Positions 63,508 to 64,000 of a stretch of 64,000 bases of DNA are shown here, piece after piece (positions within the stretch are counted from its first letter, which is position 1; the number at the start of each line of letters is the position of its first letter). Position numbers and translations under genes: made by a program. The notes beneath the pieces were generated by a model. It had not been told where the DNA came from, did no database searches, and saw only the letters and a program-made list of their open reading frames with translations. The stretch is from FEN-1073 sp963780865 (GTDB lineage Bacteria; Chloroflexota; Anaerolineae; Anaerolineales; RBG-16-64-43), in the NCBI GenBank assembly GCA_963780865.1, contig CAWADT010000009.1, positions 1 through 64,000 of the forward strand, given 5' to 3'.

Positions 63508-64000
63508 TCAATGGCCGCGATTGGAATTTTCATCGTCCGTTTCCCATTGCATCGGATTGTTCCGGATATATTTGCGGATCCGGGATAATTCATCCGGATT
63601 GCGGATGATGTGTTCATGAAAATTCCGTTGCCATACCGGGGCGCCGGGGGTGCCCCGCAATTGGTTGATCCGCGTTGTTACGGCCGATTTATAACCGGCG
63701 ATTAATGATGACAATGATTTATTGGCGGGGCCACGTGGCGTTCCGGGGCGTAGGGGCGACCGGCCGGTCGCCCCTACCAACCCATTCCCGCAATCCACGA
63801 TATTAACAATTGCGTGGAAATGATTGGGCATGACAATGAATTCGTCCAACGCAATTTCGCGACGGATTTCTGCGGTTTTCAACCATTCCGCATTTGCGAT
63901 TTTCCCCCACGCATTCAAATGCATTACCCCGTCGATAATTTTGCCGAATATCGATAATCGCCGGTATGAAACAATCGTCACGAAATATGAACCTGGTTGT
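63508..64000 (-). CDS. REP-associated tyrosine transposase (Y1/IS200-like), 5' end outside the window
   Basis: The frame is open through the window edge and begins QPGSYFVTIVSYRRLSIFG, the usual second N-terminal motif, so the start lies beyond 64000. The catalytic HxH is in VMPNHFHAIVNIV. The region SLSSLIAGYKSAVTTRINQLRG leads to NFHEHIIRNPDELSRIRKYIRNNP, the helix carrying the nucleophilic Tyr region, and the stop at 63508. These enzymes process REP palindromes as single strands. REP-like palindromes at 51951 and 53954 are possible partners (inference). Confidence 0.82.
   Translation of the reverse strand, partial: QPGSYFVTIVSYRRLSIFGKIIDGVMHLNAWGKIANAEWLKTAEIRREIALDEFIVMPNHFHAIVNIVDCGNGLVGATGRSPLRPGTPRGPANKSLSSLIAGYKSAVTTRINQLRGTPGAPVWQRNFHEHIIRNPDELSRIRKYIRNNPMQWETDDENSNRGH

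Larger units (their letters stand above)
62925..63560 (-). pseudogene. Broken REP-associated transposase copy with an amplified internal segment
   Basis: Reading the minus strand from about 63560 there is AIENGIVRAEWLRTAAIRRVIALDEFIVMPNHFHAIV, the HxH motif of Y1 transposases, without the normal N-terminus. Further on the segment SLIAGYKSAVTTRINQLRG occurs three times in variant form, near 63140-63210 (SLASLIAGYKSAVTTRINQL), 63030-63100 (SLASFIAGYKSVAAARISRL) and 62935-63000 (SLVSLTAGCKSAVTARINQI). The tyrosine-containing C-terminal part is absent. It begins directly at the end of the neighbouring copy, so it looks like a partial duplication that later decayed. Confidence 0.65.

Overview
The window looks like a chromosomal segment of a saccharolytic, probably anaerobic member of the Chloroflexota (Anaerolineae-like). 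This is an inference from moderately high GC, lipoproteins with long Thr/Pro/Ala-rich linkers after the lipobox Cys, many two-component kinases of the HisKA_3 type, a phosphoketolase-glycogen operon and REP-associated transposase remnants. No rRNA, tRNA, CRISPR array or prophage was seen.

Layout. (1) 1-9.5 kb: a partial acyltransferase-3 membrane protein, a single-domain response regulator, then two paralogous histidine kinase/NarL-type regulator cassettes on the minus strand separated by an IS110-family element. Cassette 1 carries many single-base indels. Cassette 2 has an intact 1246-residue periplasmic-propeller kinase but a regulator truncated beside the IS. (2) 9.5-30.4 kb: a carbohydrate locus read as an alpha-1,3-glucan (nigeran/mutan) utilisation system. 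It holds two GH65 phosphorylases (one fused to beta-phosphoglucomutase), a STAND-type ATPase/TPR regulator, a sugar ABC importer without its ATPase, a GH87 alpha-1,3-glucanase lipoprotein, a LacI-sensor/STAS protein, a GH13 glucosidase and a DUF6259-like glycosidase. The same 11-bp direct-repeat operator lies in front of the GH65 operon and of the importer operon, on either side of the regulator gene. (3) 30.7-35.1 kb: a MASE1 histidine kinase/response regulator pair and an orphan xylose/multiple-sugar binding lipoprotein. (4) 36-45.8 kb: a BMP-family (nucleoside/ureide type) ABC importer followed by allH-allG-fdrA-(fdrA tail)-carbamate kinase, the gene set linked to oxamate carbamoyltransferase. 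(5) 46.3-49.3 kb: a GH35-like glycosidase translationally coupled to an unknown protein. (6) 49.3-54.3 kb: repeat-rich stretch with MITE-like elements, a 178-bp tandem repeat, a LOG-family protein, a small charged protein and a UbiB/ABC1 kinase. (7) 54.3-62.8 kb: minus-strand operon pgm-glgP-HAD-ackA-xfp, a complete route from glycogen to acetate and ATP apart from the isomerase. (8) 62.9-64 kb: REP-associated transposase copies with an amplified internal segment.

How it works together (inference): extracellular GH87 cuts alpha-1,3-glucan, the importer takes up oligosaccharides, GH65 enzymes release beta-glucose 1-phosphate, the fused beta-PGM gives glucose 6-phosphate, and the phosphoketolase operon drains sugar phosphates or stored glycogen to acetyl phosphate and acetate. 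At least ten single-base indels interrupt otherwise well-conserved genes. Most are undone by changing a homopolymer run by one base, so assembly error must be considered next to true pseudogene formation.
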